A DNA stretch of 55,238 nucleotides from Dehalococcoidia bacterium (GCA_028285005.1 JANQQP010000023.1:1-55238), one strand, 5' to 3'; shown: positions 7,922-18,440, counted from the first letter of the stretch. Translations and numbers: made by a program. The notes: a model not told the origin generated them from the letters alone.

Positions 7922-9379
7922 TCAACCCCACCGCGCAGCCGCTGTCTCCGGCTGACGGTCCTCAGGGCTGATGGCCTGCCGCTCCGACTCCACCTCTTCG
8001 AACCAGGAATCCAGCCTGTTCCGCATTTGCGTCGCTCGTTCTGGCTCCGCCTGTGCCAGGTCGTTCCGCTCTTCCGGGTCGTCACTCAGGTTGAAAAGCA
8101 TCGGCTCGGGCACACTGTCGGGCATCACTCGTACGGGCTCAGGCCAGTCCGCGATCTGCTCCACTCCGTCACGTTTGTACTTATAGCGAATATCCAGCTC
8201 CACGTATCGGTCCGCCAGTTCGGCATCTTTGTCCGATGCAAACGCGATGTCGATCGAAGGCCGAACCAGCTTCCAGTCGCCATCACGGAACGCCGCATTC
8301 GTCTCGCCGATCGGGCTATATCCGTTCCACTGCCATAACGCTGAGTCTCGACCGAGTCCATCGCCCCTTAACACCGCAGTGGCATCCACACCATCCACCG
8401 GCTTCTCACCAATATGTTGCGCGCCCACAGCAGCCAGCAGTGTCGGCAGCCAGTCCGTGAAGTGCACAAGATTGCTCACATCACGGTCCTGCGGTAGGCC
8501 GTTTGGCCAGCTCACCAGCATCGGGACCCTGATCCCGCCTTCCAACACGGTGCCCTTGGCCCCGTTCAAGCCGAGGTTGAAGCGCGTCGTGTCGATGCTT
8601 ACGCCTTCCGGCACCTGGTCATCGCGCAGGATGAAAGCCGGGCCATTGTCCGAGGTGAACATGAAGATCGTGTCGTCCTCTTTGCCCGTCTCTCGAATCG
8701 CCTGCCTGATCGCGGCGATACCACGGTCCATCACCTCGATCATTGCGTAGGTGATCGCAACTCCCCTGGAGTGCCCCTCACTCTCGTAGCGCTGTACCAC
8801 ATCTTCAGGCGCCTGCAGCGGGCTGTGCGGAGCGTTGTAGGTGACCATCAGGAAGAACGGTTCGTCCCGGTGTCGCCTGACGAAACCGACCGCCTCATTC
8901 GTCAGCACATCGGTCAGATATGTTCCGTCACCTGCTGATATCGAGCCGTTACGGTCGAGCCACCACTCGTAGTAGTCCATCCATCCGCCCCGGAACCCGG
9001 CGAACTCGTCGAACCCCCTCGTATTCGGGTGGTACGCAGGATCAAGAGCTCCGTTGTGCCACTTGCCGACCATGCCTGTGGCATATCCGGCGGCTCGCAA
9101 CGAGTCAGCGATCGTTACCTCGTCCAACGCAATGCGGTCGTAGCCCAGCGTCTCCTGCGGCGTAATGGCGCCCGTGCGATGCGGATATCGCCCGGTCAGC
9201 AGCGCAGCCCTGGACGGCGAGCACACAGCAGAGCCCGCGTAGTGCTGCGTCAGCCTCAGCGCGCCCGATGCCAGCTGGTCCAGAGCTGACGTTCGCAGCC
9301 TGCCCTCGGAGTAGAGACCAAAGTCGCCGTAGCCCATGTCGTCGGCAACGATCAGCACAATGTTCGGCCTGTCAGCCAT
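7922..9379 (-). CDS. sulfatase (arylsulfatase family)
   Basis: A 485-residue type I sulfatase that hydrolyses sulfate esters. The formylglycine signature is C53-S-P-S-R, so maturation needs a formylglycine-generating enzyme, which is not in the window. Metal and active-site residues are visible: VADDMGYGDFG near the N-terminus, NAPHSPLQAP, FTSDNGPAF, and the Lys in NGAKGTVLEGGIRVP. No signal peptide is apparent, so the protein may be cytoplasmic or exported by another route. Substrate cannot be assigned, though sulfated algal polysaccharides or small sulfate esters would suit a marine heterotroph. It stands alone downstream of the oxidase operon, 43 nt from the acylphosphatase gene on the same strand. 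Confidence 0.93.
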   Translation of the reverse strand: MADRPNIVLIVADDMGYGDFGLYSEGRLRTSALDQLASGALRLTQHYAGSAVCSPSRAALLTGRYPHRTGAITPQETLGYDRIALDEVTIADSLRAAGYATGMVGKWHNGALDPAYHPNTRGFDEFAGFRGGWMDYYEWWLDRNGSISAGDGTYLTDVLTNEAVGFVRRHRDEPFFLMVTYNAPHSPLQAPEDVVQRYESEGHSRGVAITYAMIEVMDRGIAAIRQAIRETGKEDDTIFMFTSDNGPAFILRDDQVPEGVSIDTTRFNLGLNGAKGTVLEGGIRVPMLVSWPNGLPQDRDVSNLVHFTDWLPTLLAAVGAQHIGEKPVDGVDATAVLRGDGLGRDSALWQWNGYSPIGETNAAFRDGDWKLVRPSIDIAFASDKDAELADRYVELDIRYKYKRDGVEQIADWPEPVRVMPDSVPEPMLFNLSDDPEERNDLAQAEPERATQMRNRLDSWFEEVESERQAISPEDRQPETAAARWG

Positions 9380-9422
9380 GTCTTATCCCTCGTTGGCTAG
9401 CCCGTACAGCGTACGGCCACAG

Positions 9423-9716
9423 CTATCCGACGATCATGAACCGGTCGTGGAGATCTCCGTCGTCCTCGTAGTCGACCTGCTCGACGCTGCGTACGTCCGC
9501 CATGTCCGGCCCTTTGCGCAGCAGCGTCTCAAACTGCTCCAGTTGGTTCGGTATCCCCTGAGCAATAGCCTCCACAGACCCGTCCGCCATGTTACGCACG
9601 GTCCCGTTAAGACCAAGCCTGGTTGCCTCGCGCATCGCGAACATCCGAAACCCAACGCCCTGCACCGCGCCTCGCACAAGCCAGCGTCTTATCTCGCGCC
9701 CGGCCTCATCGCTCAA
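9423..9716 (-). CDS. acyP: acylphosphatase
   Basis: A 97-residue acylphosphatase, which hydrolyses carboxyl-phosphate bonds in molecules such as acetyl or carbamoyl phosphate. The signature GAVQGVGFRMFAMREATRLG carries the catalytic Arg, and TVRNMADGSVE carries the catalytic Asn. The start is TTG at 9716, overlapping the ctaG stop as TTGA, so translation is coupled to the oxidase-assembly gene. The fold length (about 90) matches. Its link to the oxidase operon is probably positional only. Confidence 0.92.
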   Translation of the reverse strand: MSDEAGREIRRWLVRGAVQGVGFRMFAMREATRLGLNGTVRNMADGSVEAIAQGIPNQLEQFETLLRKGPDMADVRSVEQVDYEDDGDLHDRFMIVG

Positions 9717-10672
9717 CGCAGGTCCTCACCGGGCGGCTTTTGCAGGGTGCCACCGCGCTGCGGTCGACGACCTCTTCGCCGCTTTCTCGGCGTAGGCGAT
9801 GCTGTGATCGCACTTCGTGACTCCTTCGAAGCCCAGGTGAAGAAGATCGCTGTCAACGCGGCAAGATAGAGAGCATTACCTGGAATCCAGAGGATCAGAC
9901 CACCCATTGTCTGGTCCTCCAACGGAGTCATAGCCCAGTGGGCCGGGCTCGTCAGATAGTCGTCGTAGATCACGCTTCTCGACAGCGTGACGATCGAGCC
10001 CAGCACTGCGGTCGGCGTGACGACCATCAGCAGGTACATGATGCGCTGCGGGTATGACAGCTTCGAACGCACCGGCGCGGGCCCAATGATCGGCCACCAG
10101 AACAGCGCAGCGGTGACGAAGAAGCTCAGGTGCTGCAGGTAGTGGACCGAATCGTTGTTCAGCGCTGCTGAGAACATGACGGGCGCATGCCAGAGGAACA
10201 GGTTGCCTATGAACAATGGCACCGTGATTCGCGGGTCGATAACCCACCTCAGCCCTCTTTTAACAGGCGCCTCGGGCCTGAGCAGCTCACCCGCTCCGAG
10301 CCGCACAGTCTCAGGCATCGCCCACAGGTAAGCGGGCATCGGGCTGGCAAGTAGCAGCAGCGGCGCACCGATCATCGAGATGATCAAGTGCTGGATCATG
10401 TGCAGCCAGAAAGCTTCGGTAGCGAAGGCGTCGAAGGGCCCGGCAAGCGCGATGTACAGGGCAGCGAAGCCGCCAACGCCTGCGTACACACGTTTCGAGT
10501 CCAGCGGAGAGCTGCGGGCCCGTCCGGCCAGTCTGATCAGGCCAAACATGTAGATTGACGCAGCGATCAGGACGAGGATCGAAAACGGGTCGCCGAGGTC
10601 CCAGCGGCTAATGAGATCTCCAAAAGACCGCGCCACGTCGGCTTCGTTCACTGCGGACTGCGTCTCTGGCAT
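9713..10672 (-). CDS. ctaG: cytochrome c oxidase assembly factor CtaG (caa3 type)
   Basis: A 319-residue integral membrane protein of the caa3_CtaG family, needed for assembly of caa3 oxidase, probably CuB insertion. About seven hydrophobic segments lie between residues 28 and 285. The conserved His motifs LHMIQHLIISMIG, HYLQHLSFF and the late DQTMGGLILWIPG are present. The C-terminal 35 residues are Arg/Lys/Pro-rich and cytoplasmic-looking. It follows ctaF by 163 bases in the oxidase operon and overlaps acyP by 4 bases. Confidence 0.93.
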   Translation of the reverse strand: MPETQSAVNEADVARSFGDLISRWDLGDPFSILVLIAASIYMFGLIRLAGRARSSPLDSKRVYAGVGGFAALYIALAGPFDAFATEAFWLHMIQHLIISMIGAPLLLLASPMPAYLWAMPETVRLGAGELLRPEAPVKRGLRWVIDPRITVPLFIGNLFLWHAPVMFSAALNNDSVHYLQHLSFFVTAALFWWPIIGPAPVRSKLSYPQRIMYLLMVVTPTAVLGSIVTLSRSVIYDDYLTSPAHWAMTPLEDQTMGGLILWIPGNALYLAALTAIFFTWASKESRSAITASPTPRKRRRGRRPQRGGTLQKPPGEDLR

Positions 10673-10835
10673 CTAAGGCCTGTTCCCGAGGATCCGAATC
10701 CCCGGCGGACTGCGCGAACCAAACGTGCAACTACAGCAATTCTACTTGCATCGCCGTGGCTTGACCGACCGAAATGCCACCAATCCCGCGAGCCAGAAAC
10801 AATCGATCAAACTGCTGGTCGTCTGTACGCGACCT

Positions 10836-11279
10836 CTAGCCGAAGCCGTGGTGCCTCTGAAGCAGCAGCAACGCCAGGAACACACCGACACCAAGAAGCA
10901 TGGAGGAGCCGAAAATCCACGCGTAGTACTTGTTGTCGAAGCGCAGGTGCATGAAGAAGGCCACGACCAGCACGAACTTCACAAGCGAGAAGCCGATCAT
11001 CATCGCGTTGAGGCCGGAAGCGCCAAACGCCTCGATCGTGAATAGCCGCCACTCAAGGAATGTGAAGACCGAAAGGACGGCCGCCACGACGAGATAGCCT
11101 CGAACTGAGGCATGTGACACGCCAGCGTAGGTTACGAAGTCCCACGCCTGCTTGAACCACGGATCGCCAATCGGACCCTCGCCCTGAGGATCCTTCTCCT
11201 CCTGGTGGGTCTTCGGCAGGTTCCACCAACCCTTGCCATCGTGGGTCAGCAGTTTGTTCGTAGTGTTGTCTTCTGGCAT
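10836..11279 (-). CDS. ctaF: cytochrome c oxidase subunit IV
   Basis: A 147-residue membrane protein with three hydrophobic helices after a ~60-residue soluble N-terminus. The segment FSLVKFVLVVAFFMHLRFD is the hallmark of prokaryotic CtaF/CoxD-type subunit IV. I choose ATG at 11279 (MPEDNTTNKLL) over an upstream in-frame start at 11390, because the latter would run into ctaE. The chosen start lies 23 nt after the ctaE stop. The N-terminal extension is longer than in typical family members of about 100 residues. Confidence 0.85.
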   Translation of the reverse strand: MPEDNTTNKLLTHDGKGWWNLPKTHQEEKDPQGEGPIGDPWFKQAWDFVTYAGVSHASVRGYLVVAAVLSVFTFLEWRLFTIEAFGASGLNAMMIGFSLVKFVLVVAFFMHLRFDNKYYAWIFGSSMLLGVGVFLALLLLQRHHGFG

Positions 11280-11302
11280 GCCTAACGCGTTTCTCCGCTC
11301 GG

Positions 11303-11965
11303 TCAGCCGTGATGTATGAAAGGCGGCGCTCCGGGCGGAGCTCCATCTTTTGCTGTAACCAGGTAAACGATCGTAAAGATCACAATCCAAACGATATCGA
11401 CGAAGTGCCAGTACAGACCGGCAATCTCGAGGTCCAGCGCATTGTCGCTACGTAAAGTGCCCTTGAAATGGCCGTATAACAGGAACAGCAACCACACCAC
11501 TCCAATCGTCACGTGAGTGCCGTGTATGCCCGTCAATATGAAGAACGTAGTGCCGAACAGGTTTGTGCGGGGTGTTAGGCCCTCGTTCACGAAGGTTTGG
11601 AACTCAATGACCTGGAAGATGAGGAACACAATCCCCAGGAAGGCCGTCACGCCTATCCAGAGGCGCCCCGGACCTTTCGAACCCTCTCGCACATAGTGCA
11701 GCGCAAGCACCATTGCCAGACTCGACATCAGCAGCACGAAGGTTGAAACCGTCGTGATAGGAATATCGAGAACGTCCTCCGGGTACGGACCGACCAGGCT
11801 GCGGTTCCTGTAGACGAGGTACGTAGCGATAAATGTCCCGAAGAACATCACGTCCGAAGCCAGGAAAGCCCACATCAGGAGCTTCCTGTTGCTCAGGCCC
11901 GTCGACGTGTTGTACGTCGGGTCGTTCGCCTCAGCGTGATATTCGGTTATTGCCTGCTGCGCCAA
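11303..11965 (-). CDS. ctaE: cytochrome c oxidase subunit III
   Basis: A 220-residue membrane subunit of the haem-copper oxidase with about five transmembrane helices. Recognisable family segments are LMWAFLASDVMFFGTFIATY near the N-terminus, TGIHGTHVTIGVVWLL, and the C-terminal YWHFVDIVWIVIFTIVYL. It is the short form that lacks the first two helices of mitochondrial-type subunit III. It lies 52 nt after ctaD and 23 nt before ctaF in the operon. Confidence 0.94.
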   Translation of the reverse strand: MAQQAITEYHAEANDPTYNTSTGLSNRKLLMWAFLASDVMFFGTFIATYLVYRNRSLVGPYPEDVLDIPITTVSTFVLLMSSLAMVLALHYVREGSKGPGRLWIGVTAFLGIVFLIFQVIEFQTFVNEGLTPRTNLFGTTFFILTGIHGTHVTIGVVWLLFLLYGHFKGTLRSDNALDLEIAGLYWHFVDIVWIVIFTIVYLVTAKDGAPPGAPPFIHHG

Positions 11966-12017
11966 GTTTGCCGTTCCAGTAGATCAAGTCTCAAGTTCGA
12001 GATGTTCGATTACTCCG

Positions 12018-13931
12018 TCAGTGCTCCACGTCCGGATCAGGGTCGTTAACGGGCTCCAGCGACCAGCCCATGATGCCCCACATACCGATTACAGAGCCGA
12101 GAACAATCACCCATACGCCGGCCATCAAGCCGCCCATTCCAAGCGTCACACCCGCAGCAGCCAGGAACGGGTAGTAAGACATGTCCGGCAGGTGAATGCC
12201 GCCGTGTCCGTCATGTTCATCGTGCTCGTCGTGTGACTCGTGAGCTGCCTCATCTTCTTGCCCGCCCGCCGGAGCAGGTGCGTGCCCGTCCTCATGCTCA
12301 AGCAATTCCGGGTACTTCTGGTACCAGAAGTCGTCCCTGTACTGCACTTCGGGGATCTCCGCGAAGTTGTAGTGAGGCGGAGGCGACGGGATGGACCACT
12401 CGAGCGTGCGAGCGTTCCACGGGTCGTCTCCCGCAACAATCCTGTTCCGCCTGCTGTACCAGACGTTGAACAGGAAGGCGAGGATACCGATGGCGAGTAC
12501 TAGACCGCCGAGCGATGCGAGAGCATTCAGGCTCTCCCAGCCCTGATCAGATGAGTAGGTGTAGATACGGCGAGGCATGCCGTCCATCCCTAGCCAATGC
12601 ATCGGAGCGAACTGCAGGTTGAATCCGAGCAGCATCAGGAACCAGACACCAATCCCAATCCTGTCGTTCAGCATGTAGCCGGTCATCTTCGGCCACCAGT
12701 AGTAGATGCCGCTGAATATCGCCATCAGTGCACCGCCAAACAGCACATAGTGGAAGTGCGCCACGACGAAATAGGTGTCCTGCTGTTGAGCATCGCTCGG
12801 CGCCGAGGCGTGCATCACCCCGCTAAGTCCGCCAATGGTGAACATCGCGATGAACGAAATAGAGAACAGCATCGGCGTATTGATCTGAATCGAGCCGCGC
12901 ACCATCGTCGCCATCCAGTTCAGGATTTTGACACCGGTAGGTATCGCGATCGCCATAGTCGATATAGCGAACGCCGATGTCGCAGCCGGTCCTAGCCCCA
13001 CCGTGAACATGTGGTGAGACCAGACGAACCATCCAAGGAAGGCGATGCCGATGCCGGAGAAGATCACAAACGAATAGCCAAAGAGCGGCTTTCTAGAGAA
13101 GGTCGGCAATACCTCGGAGACTATGCCCATCGCCGGCAGGATCAGAATGTAGACCTCAGGGTGACCGAAAAGCCAGAACATATGCTGCCACAGCACGGGG
13201 TCGCCGCCGTTGAGGGAGTTGTAGAAGTTCGTGCCGTAGAGGCGGTCGGTGCCGATCTGGATCAGCGCAACACCAATCACCGGAATCGCCAGCACCAGCA
13301 GGATGGACGTTACAAGTGTCATCCAGGTGAACACTGGCATCTTGAACAGGCTCATGCCTGGCGCACGCATGTTGAAGATCGTGACGATGAAGTTCAGTCC
13401 GGCTGCGATAGAGGCGATTCCAAGGACGCTCAGGCCAATCGCCCAGAAGGTCATGCCGGATCCGGTGTTGAACGTAATCCCGGAGTTCGGTGCGTACCCG
13501 AACCAGCCGCCGTTGGGCGAGTCTCCAGTGAACCAGCCGACATTCAGCAGAATCCCACCGAAAAGGAACAGCCAGTAGCTGAGGGCGTTCATGCGCGGGA
13601 ACGCAACATCACGAGCGCCAATTTGCAGCGGCACAAACCAGTTAAAGAATGCCGCGCTCATCGGCATCACGACCAGGAACACCATGGTCGTGCCGTGCAT
13701 CGTGAAAAGCTGGTTGTAGGTCTCCGGCGAGATGATCTCGCTGTCGGCCTGCGCGAGCTGAGCGCGAATCAGCAGAGCTTCCAGTCCACCAACGAGGAAC
13801 CAGATGAACGCAGTTATTCCGTACAGGGTGCCAATACGCTTGTGATCGACCGTGCCAATCCAGCTCCAAATGCCGCTCTCGCTTTTGGGCCGGTCAAATA
13901 TTCGCGGTATTGTCAGCGTCGTCGTTGTCAC
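12018..13931 (-). CDS. ctaD: cytochrome c oxidase subunit I
   Basis: A 637-residue catalytic subunit with about 12 core helices plus a C-terminal extension. CuB and haem ligands are clear: HPEVYILILPAMG with the His-Tyr pair, WSHHMFTVGLG, and HFHYVLFGG. The C-terminal region carries a His/Glu/Asp-rich cytoplasmic stretch (about residues 545-578, including HESHDEHDEHDGHGG) followed by two extra hydrophobic helices, so it exceeds the ~530-residue core. The start is GTG at 13931 behind GGAGAGAGC, 11 nt after the ctaC stop. It reduces O2 to water and pumps protons as part of a caa3-like complex. Confidence 0.97.
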   Translation of the reverse strand: MTTTTLTIPRIFDRPKSESGIWSWIGTVDHKRIGTLYGITAFIWFLVGGLEALLIRAQLAQADSEIISPETYNQLFTMHGTTMVFLVVMPMSAAFFNWFVPLQIGARDVAFPRMNALSYWLFLFGGILLNVGWFTGDSPNGGWFGYAPNSGITFNTGSGMTFWAIGLSVLGIASIAAGLNFIVTIFNMRAPGMSLFKMPVFTWMTLVTSILLVLAIPVIGVALIQIGTDRLYGTNFYNSLNGGDPVLWQHMFWLFGHPEVYILILPAMGIVSEVLPTFSRKPLFGYSFVIFSGIGIAFLGWFVWSHHMFTVGLGPAATSAFAISTMAIAIPTGVKILNWMATMVRGSIQINTPMLFSISFIAMFTIGGLSGVMHASAPSDAQQQDTYFVVAHFHYVLFGGALMAIFSGIYYWWPKMTGYMLNDRIGIGVWFLMLLGFNLQFAPMHWLGMDGMPRRIYTYSSDQGWESLNALASLGGLVLAIGILAFLFNVWYSRRNRIVAGDDPWNARTLEWSIPSPPPHYNFAEIPEVQYRDDFWYQKYPELLEHEDGHAPAPAGGQEDEAAHESHDEHDEHDGHGGIHLPDMSYYPFLAAAGVTLGMGGLMAGVWVIVLGSVIGMWGIMGWSLEPVNDPDPDVEH

Positions 13932-13942
13932 TGCTCTCTCCG

Positions 13943-15400
13943 CTAGTTAAGCGTCTTCAAGTAGGCCACGAGCCCGTTCAGTTCATCCCCGGAAAGCCAG
14001 GCGAAACTCGGCATAACCGGACCGAAACCGTCGACCACAAACGCACCCGGCTCCACGATAGACTGCCTGATGTAGTCCTCAGCCGTCAGACCGGAAACCG
14101 TCGAACCCGCTCTGTCCCCAATTCCTGCCAGTCCAGGCCCAACAAGCGTGTCAGAAGTGATGTTGTGGCAGGCTGCGCAGTTGGCGGCGAACGCCGTCCG
14201 GCCAATCTCGACCGGGTCACCCCCGCCAGTTCCGCCGCCACCGGTCGCGGGCGGAGCGTCGGCCTCACCGGGCACGAGCGAAAGCAGATAGTCAGCGATA
14301 TCAGCAACCTCTTCGGCGCTCAGATTCGCGGTCTTGTCACTCGTCTGGTAGAGAGCGCCGTGGTCCTGCATCCGGGTCTCAGGCTTGATGCTACCCGGGT
14401 CATCGATCCAATCGATAAGTGTTTGCCGATCAAGGTCTCGAATTCCGGCGCCAAGTGTAAGCCTGGTACCGAAGTGAGTGAGGTTAGGCGCCGAAACGAT
14501 CCGAGAGTTTTCAATATCTGCGAGCCATCCGTCCCAGCGGCCGTCCTGCAGCGCGATCTCGCCCTGGTAGGTCCCAGCACGGTGACCGTCAATGCTGTGG
14601 CATGAACTGCAGTTGGCGGCGAACAGCGTCTGGCCGCGCTGGGCGCCATCCGTCGGAGACACAGGTGGCCTGCGCATGCCGGCAACCCACTCTTCATAGT
14701 CATCTTCAGGCTCTGCGATCACACGGAAACGCATGAGCGCGTGCGCGACGCCACAGAACTCGGCACACTGACCGAAAAATACGCCCGGCTCGTCTGCACG
14801 GAACCAGAGTTCATTCTCGCGGGTCGGCACCATGTCGACCTTGCCGAACAGCTTCGGAACCCAGAACGAATGGATTACGTCCTGAGAGTGGAGCTTCACA
14901 ACGACGTTCTTGCCAACCGGAACGCGGAGCTCGTTGGCAGTGACGATCTCCTCTTCTGGATACCGGAACTCGAACCACCACTGGTGGCCAACAGCCTCAA
15001 CGGTCATAACCGGCTCGTCACTCGGGGGCTCGGCAAGATCCCAGATGGCGATAACGGTCGGAATCGCTATGGCGATGATGATCAGAGTGGGAATGAACGT
15101 CCAGGTCAGTTCGAGCTTGGTGTTGCCGTGCGTCTGAACAGGCATCTCGTTCTCGCTACGCCTGCGGTACTTGAGAGTGATCCAGATGATTCCGCCCTCA
15201 ACGAGGACGAAAACTACGACGGCGATCCAGAAGATCAGCTTGAAAAGGTTGGCCTGGTCTTCGGCGACCGGCCCTGCAGTATCGAACGTGCTCTGAGGAT
15301 TGTCGGTCGCACAACCCGCAATCAGCGCTACGGCCGCCGGGACAAGAAGTAGGAGGAGATTTCGGCGCGAAAATCTTGGCAGGAGATTGGATAGCATCAA
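13943..15400 (-). CDS. ctaC: cytochrome c oxidase subunit II fused to two cytochrome c domains
   Basis: A 485-residue lipoprotein subunit II. The lipobox LIAGC gives Cys30, followed by two membrane helices (about 52-76 and 98-121) and a cupredoxin domain whose CuA ligands are H177, C212, C216, H220 and M223. Two c-type haem sites follow: C264-S-S-C267-H268 with Met344 as a candidate axial ligand, and C408-A-A-C411-H412 with Met463. A Gly-rich linker (about 386-394) joins the two cytochromes. Ordinary caa3 subunit II has one cytochrome c domain, so this is an extended form. It is the first gene of the oxidase operon, divergent from rdgB. Confidence 0.95.
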   Translation of the reverse strand: MMLSNLLPRFSRRNLLLLLVPAAVALIAGCATDNPQSTFDTAGPVAEDQANLFKLIFWIAVVVFVLVEGGIIWITLKYRRRSENEMPVQTHGNTKLELTWTFIPTLIIIAIAIPTVIAIWDLAEPPSDEPVMTVEAVGHQWWFEFRYPEEEIVTANELRVPVGKNVVVKLHSQDVIHSFWVPKLFGKVDMVPTRENELWFRADEPGVFFGQCAEFCGVAHALMRFRVIAEPEDDYEEWVAGMRRPPVSPTDGAQRGQTLFAANCSSCHSIDGHRAGTYQGEIALQDGRWDGWLADIENSRIVSAPNLTHFGTRLTLGAGIRDLDRQTLIDWIDDPGSIKPETRMQDHGALYQTSDKTANLSAEEVADIADYLLSLVPGEADAPPATGGGGTGGGDPVEIGRTAFAANCAACHNITSDTLVGPGLAGIGDRAGSTVSGLTAEDYIRQSIVEPGAFVVDGFGPVMPSFAWLSGDELNGLVAYLKTLN

Positions 15401-15595
15401 GTCTGCGGGCGGTCTGTACTCGTCGATCTGCTGTTAGCCTGCTTGGGCGCCAAGTGCTTTGTGCACTTTTTCTCAAGCGCGGTGAGGATAGCACTCAGCC
15501 TTACTCAGACGCAACGGCCAACCTACGCGGCTCAAAGCGCTAATTTGACGGTGCGCAAAGCGATTACCATCGGCCAGCCGGAGCAAGAAATCGAA

Positions 15596-16204
15596 ATGCG
15601 TAAGAGATTAGTCCTGGCGACACGTAATGCCGGGAAGATCAAAGAGTTCAAGAGGCTTCTCCAGTTCGTCGATGTTGAACTGGTTGGCCTTGAAGAGACA
15701 GGTGTCACAGACGAGGTCGAGGAAACTGGTGAGACCTTCGAGGCGAACGCAAGGCTGAAGGCCGAGACCTACGCAAAACTGACCGGCGAGACGGTGCTGG
15801 CAGACGACTCGGGCCTCGAGGTCGATGCGCTCGATGGTAGGCCCGGCGTCCGCTCCGCCCGGTACGGCGGCCCCGGCCTGACCGACAAGGACAGGGTTGC
15901 GAAGCTGCTCAACGAACTCGAAGACGTACGCGGCTGGAAGCGCACAGCAAGGTTCCGTGCGGTGCTGGCGATGGCCGGTAGTGACGTGCCCGGCGGCGTC
16001 ATCACCGAAGAAGGCAGCGTCGAGGGCGCCATTGCTCACCAGCCCATTGGCGAAGGCGGCTTCGGCTACGACCCTGTGTTCTGGATCGCGTCGCTGGCGA
16101 AGACTACCGGCGAGCTGAACGGTGAACAGAAAGACGGCCTGAGCCACCGCGGTGCCGCGGTTAAGAGGATGCTGCCGCACATCGAAAAGTGGCTAAACGG
16201 CTGA
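15596..16204 (+). CDS. rdgB: XTP/dITP diphosphatase (RdgB/HAM1 family)
   Basis: A 202-residue house-cleaning enzyme that hydrolyses non-canonical purine triphosphates (dITP, XTP) to monophosphates. Motifs are complete: the N-terminal TRNAGKIKEF, the metal-binding ADDSGLEVDALDGRPG, EGGFGYDPVFW, and the C-terminal LSHRGAAVKRM. I choose the ATG at 15596 because the family starts directly with this strand; an upstream in-frame start at 15443 would add 51 unrelated residues. It heads a run with moaA, rnhA and moaC and is divergent from ctaC. Confidence 0.95.
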   Translation: MRKRLVLATRNAGKIKEFKRLLQFVDVELVGLEETGVTDEVEETGETFEANARLKAETYAKLTGETVLADDSGLEVDALDGRPGVRSARYGGPGLTDKDRVAKLLNELEDVRGWKRTARFRAVLAMAGSDVPGGVITEEGSVEGAIAHQPIGEGGFGYDPVFWIASLAKTTGELNGEQKDGLSHRGAAVKRMLPHIEKWLNG

Positions 16205-16322
16205 TCAGACCGCCGTTTTCGAGACCCTCGGACCGTGCAATGACACTCCATCACGACCGATCTCTGTAGCAGGTGGGAGTAAACTGGCTGGAGCGACGGT
16301 AACGTCCTGACAGGTCGCAAAA

Positions 16323-17384
<1,062 letters not shown>

Positions 17385-17416
17385 CGCCCAGCCAGTCGGT
17401 CCGCAGAAAGAGCAGC

Positions 17417-17914
17417 TTGAGTCCAGACACCACCGTCCGCGCCTACTCTGACGGGTCTGCCATCGGCAACCCGGGCCCCGGCGGCTATGGCGTGCTGCTC
17501 ACCTGGAACGGCCAGGAAAAGGAGCTGTCGGCGGGTTATCGCCGCACGACTAACAACCGGATGGAGCTGCTCGGCGCCATCATTGCGCTAGAAGCCTTGA
17601 AACGGCCGTCCACCGTCATCCTCAGCACAGACTCGCAGTACGTCGTGAACGGCATCGAGAAAGGCTGGGCGAAGAAGTGGCGGGCAAACGGCTGGCGACG
17701 CAACAAGAAGGAGATGGCCCTCAACCCGGACCTCTGGGGCCGCCTACTCAACGCCGTCGACAGGCACCATGTCACTTTCGAATGGGTCCGCGGCCACGCG
17801 GGTCATCCGGAGAACGAGCGCTGTGATGTGCTGGCCAACACCGCCGCCAGGACGAACGCAGTCCTGGTCGACGAAGAGTTTGAGAAGACGCAAGCAGCAG
17901 CGGCCGCCGAATAG
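17417..17914 (+). CDS. rnhA: ribonuclease HI
   Basis: A 165-residue RNase H1 that cleaves RNA in RNA-DNA hybrids. The four carboxylates are visible in [14 protein letters not shown] (Asp), [10 protein letters not shown] (Glu), LSTDSQYV (Asp) and [12 protein letters not shown] (Asp), and the basic handle [15 protein letters not shown] is present. I prefer the TTG at 17417 ([10 protein letters not shown]) behind AGAAAGAG. A longer frame back to 17321 would overlap the end of moaA by 64 bases and adds no homologous sequence. It is embedded between moaA and moaC, 2 nt before moaC, so it shares their transcript. Confidence 0.93.
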   Translation: MSPDTTVRAYSDGSAIGNPGPGGYGVLLTWNGQEKELSAGYRRTTNNRMELLGAIIALEALKRPSTVILSTDSQYVVNGIEKGWAKKWRANGWRRNKKEMALNPDLWGRLLNAVDRHHVTFEWVRGHAGHPENERCDVLANTAARTNAVLVDEEFEKTQAAAAAE

Positions 17915-17916
17915 CC

Positions 17917-18402
17917 ATGACCGAAGCAGACAAGCTCTCCCATATCGACGAGTCGGGCGAAGCCCGCATGGTGGACGTCGGCAACAAAGACGTCACGGAA
18001 CGCGTGGCCATCGCGAAGGGCCGAGTGCTGATGAAGCCGGAGACGCTCCAGCTGATTCGCGACGGCGGCTTCGAAAAGGGCGATGTGCTCGGTGTCGCCA
18101 GAATCGCCGGCGTCATGGCCGCCAAGCGCACATCGGACCTGATCCCTCTCTGTCACCCAATCCCGCTCACTCAGGTTACGGTCGATCTCACAGAACTCGA
18201 ATCAGGCGAAGGAATAGAGATCACCGCTACAGCCCGCGCCACATGGAAGACGGGTGTTGAGATGGAGGCACTAACCGCAGCCACCGTCGCTGGGCTAACT
18301 ATCTATGACATGTGCAAGGCGGTCGATCGCGGCATGCAGATAGACGACGTGCGAGTAGTCAAGAAGACCGGCGGCAAGAGCGACGACTTCTCTGCTGAGT
18401 AG
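17917..18402 (+). CDS. moaC: cyclic pyranopterin monophosphate synthase MoaC
   Basis: A 161-residue enzyme acting after MoaA in molybdopterin synthesis. The signature block [20 protein letters not shown] with CHPI and the catalytic region [20 protein letters not shown] are unmistakable, and the length is typical. It begins 2 nt after the rnhA stop, giving the order moaA-rnhA-moaC. The remaining Moco genes are not in the window. Confidence 0.97.
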   Translation: MTEADKLSHIDESGEARMVDVGNKDVTERVAIAKGRVLMKPETLQLIRDGGFEKGDVLGVARIAGVMAAKRTSDLIPLCHPIPLTQVTVDLTELESGEGIEITATARATWKTGVEMEALTAATVAGLTIYDMCKAVDRGMQIDDVRVVKKTGGKSDDFSAE

Positions 18403-18440
18403 GCAGTTGCCGCATCAGCTGGCTATCTTGCGCCTGTTGA

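Noticed and set aside
13011..13946. A 311-residue open frame on the plus strand opposite ctaD
   Set aside because: It is antisense to a well-supported oxidase gene, has low-complexity Glu/Arg/His composition and resembles no family; long antisense frames are expected in GC-rich DNA.
14741..15352. A 203-residue frame opposite ctaC
   Set aside because: Mirror of the CuA-cytochrome coding sequence; no family features.
16205..16322. Molybdenum cofactor riboswitch upstream of moaA
   Set aside because: Only a short GCGAC/GTCGC dyad is visible; the extended conserved Moco motif was not found by eye.
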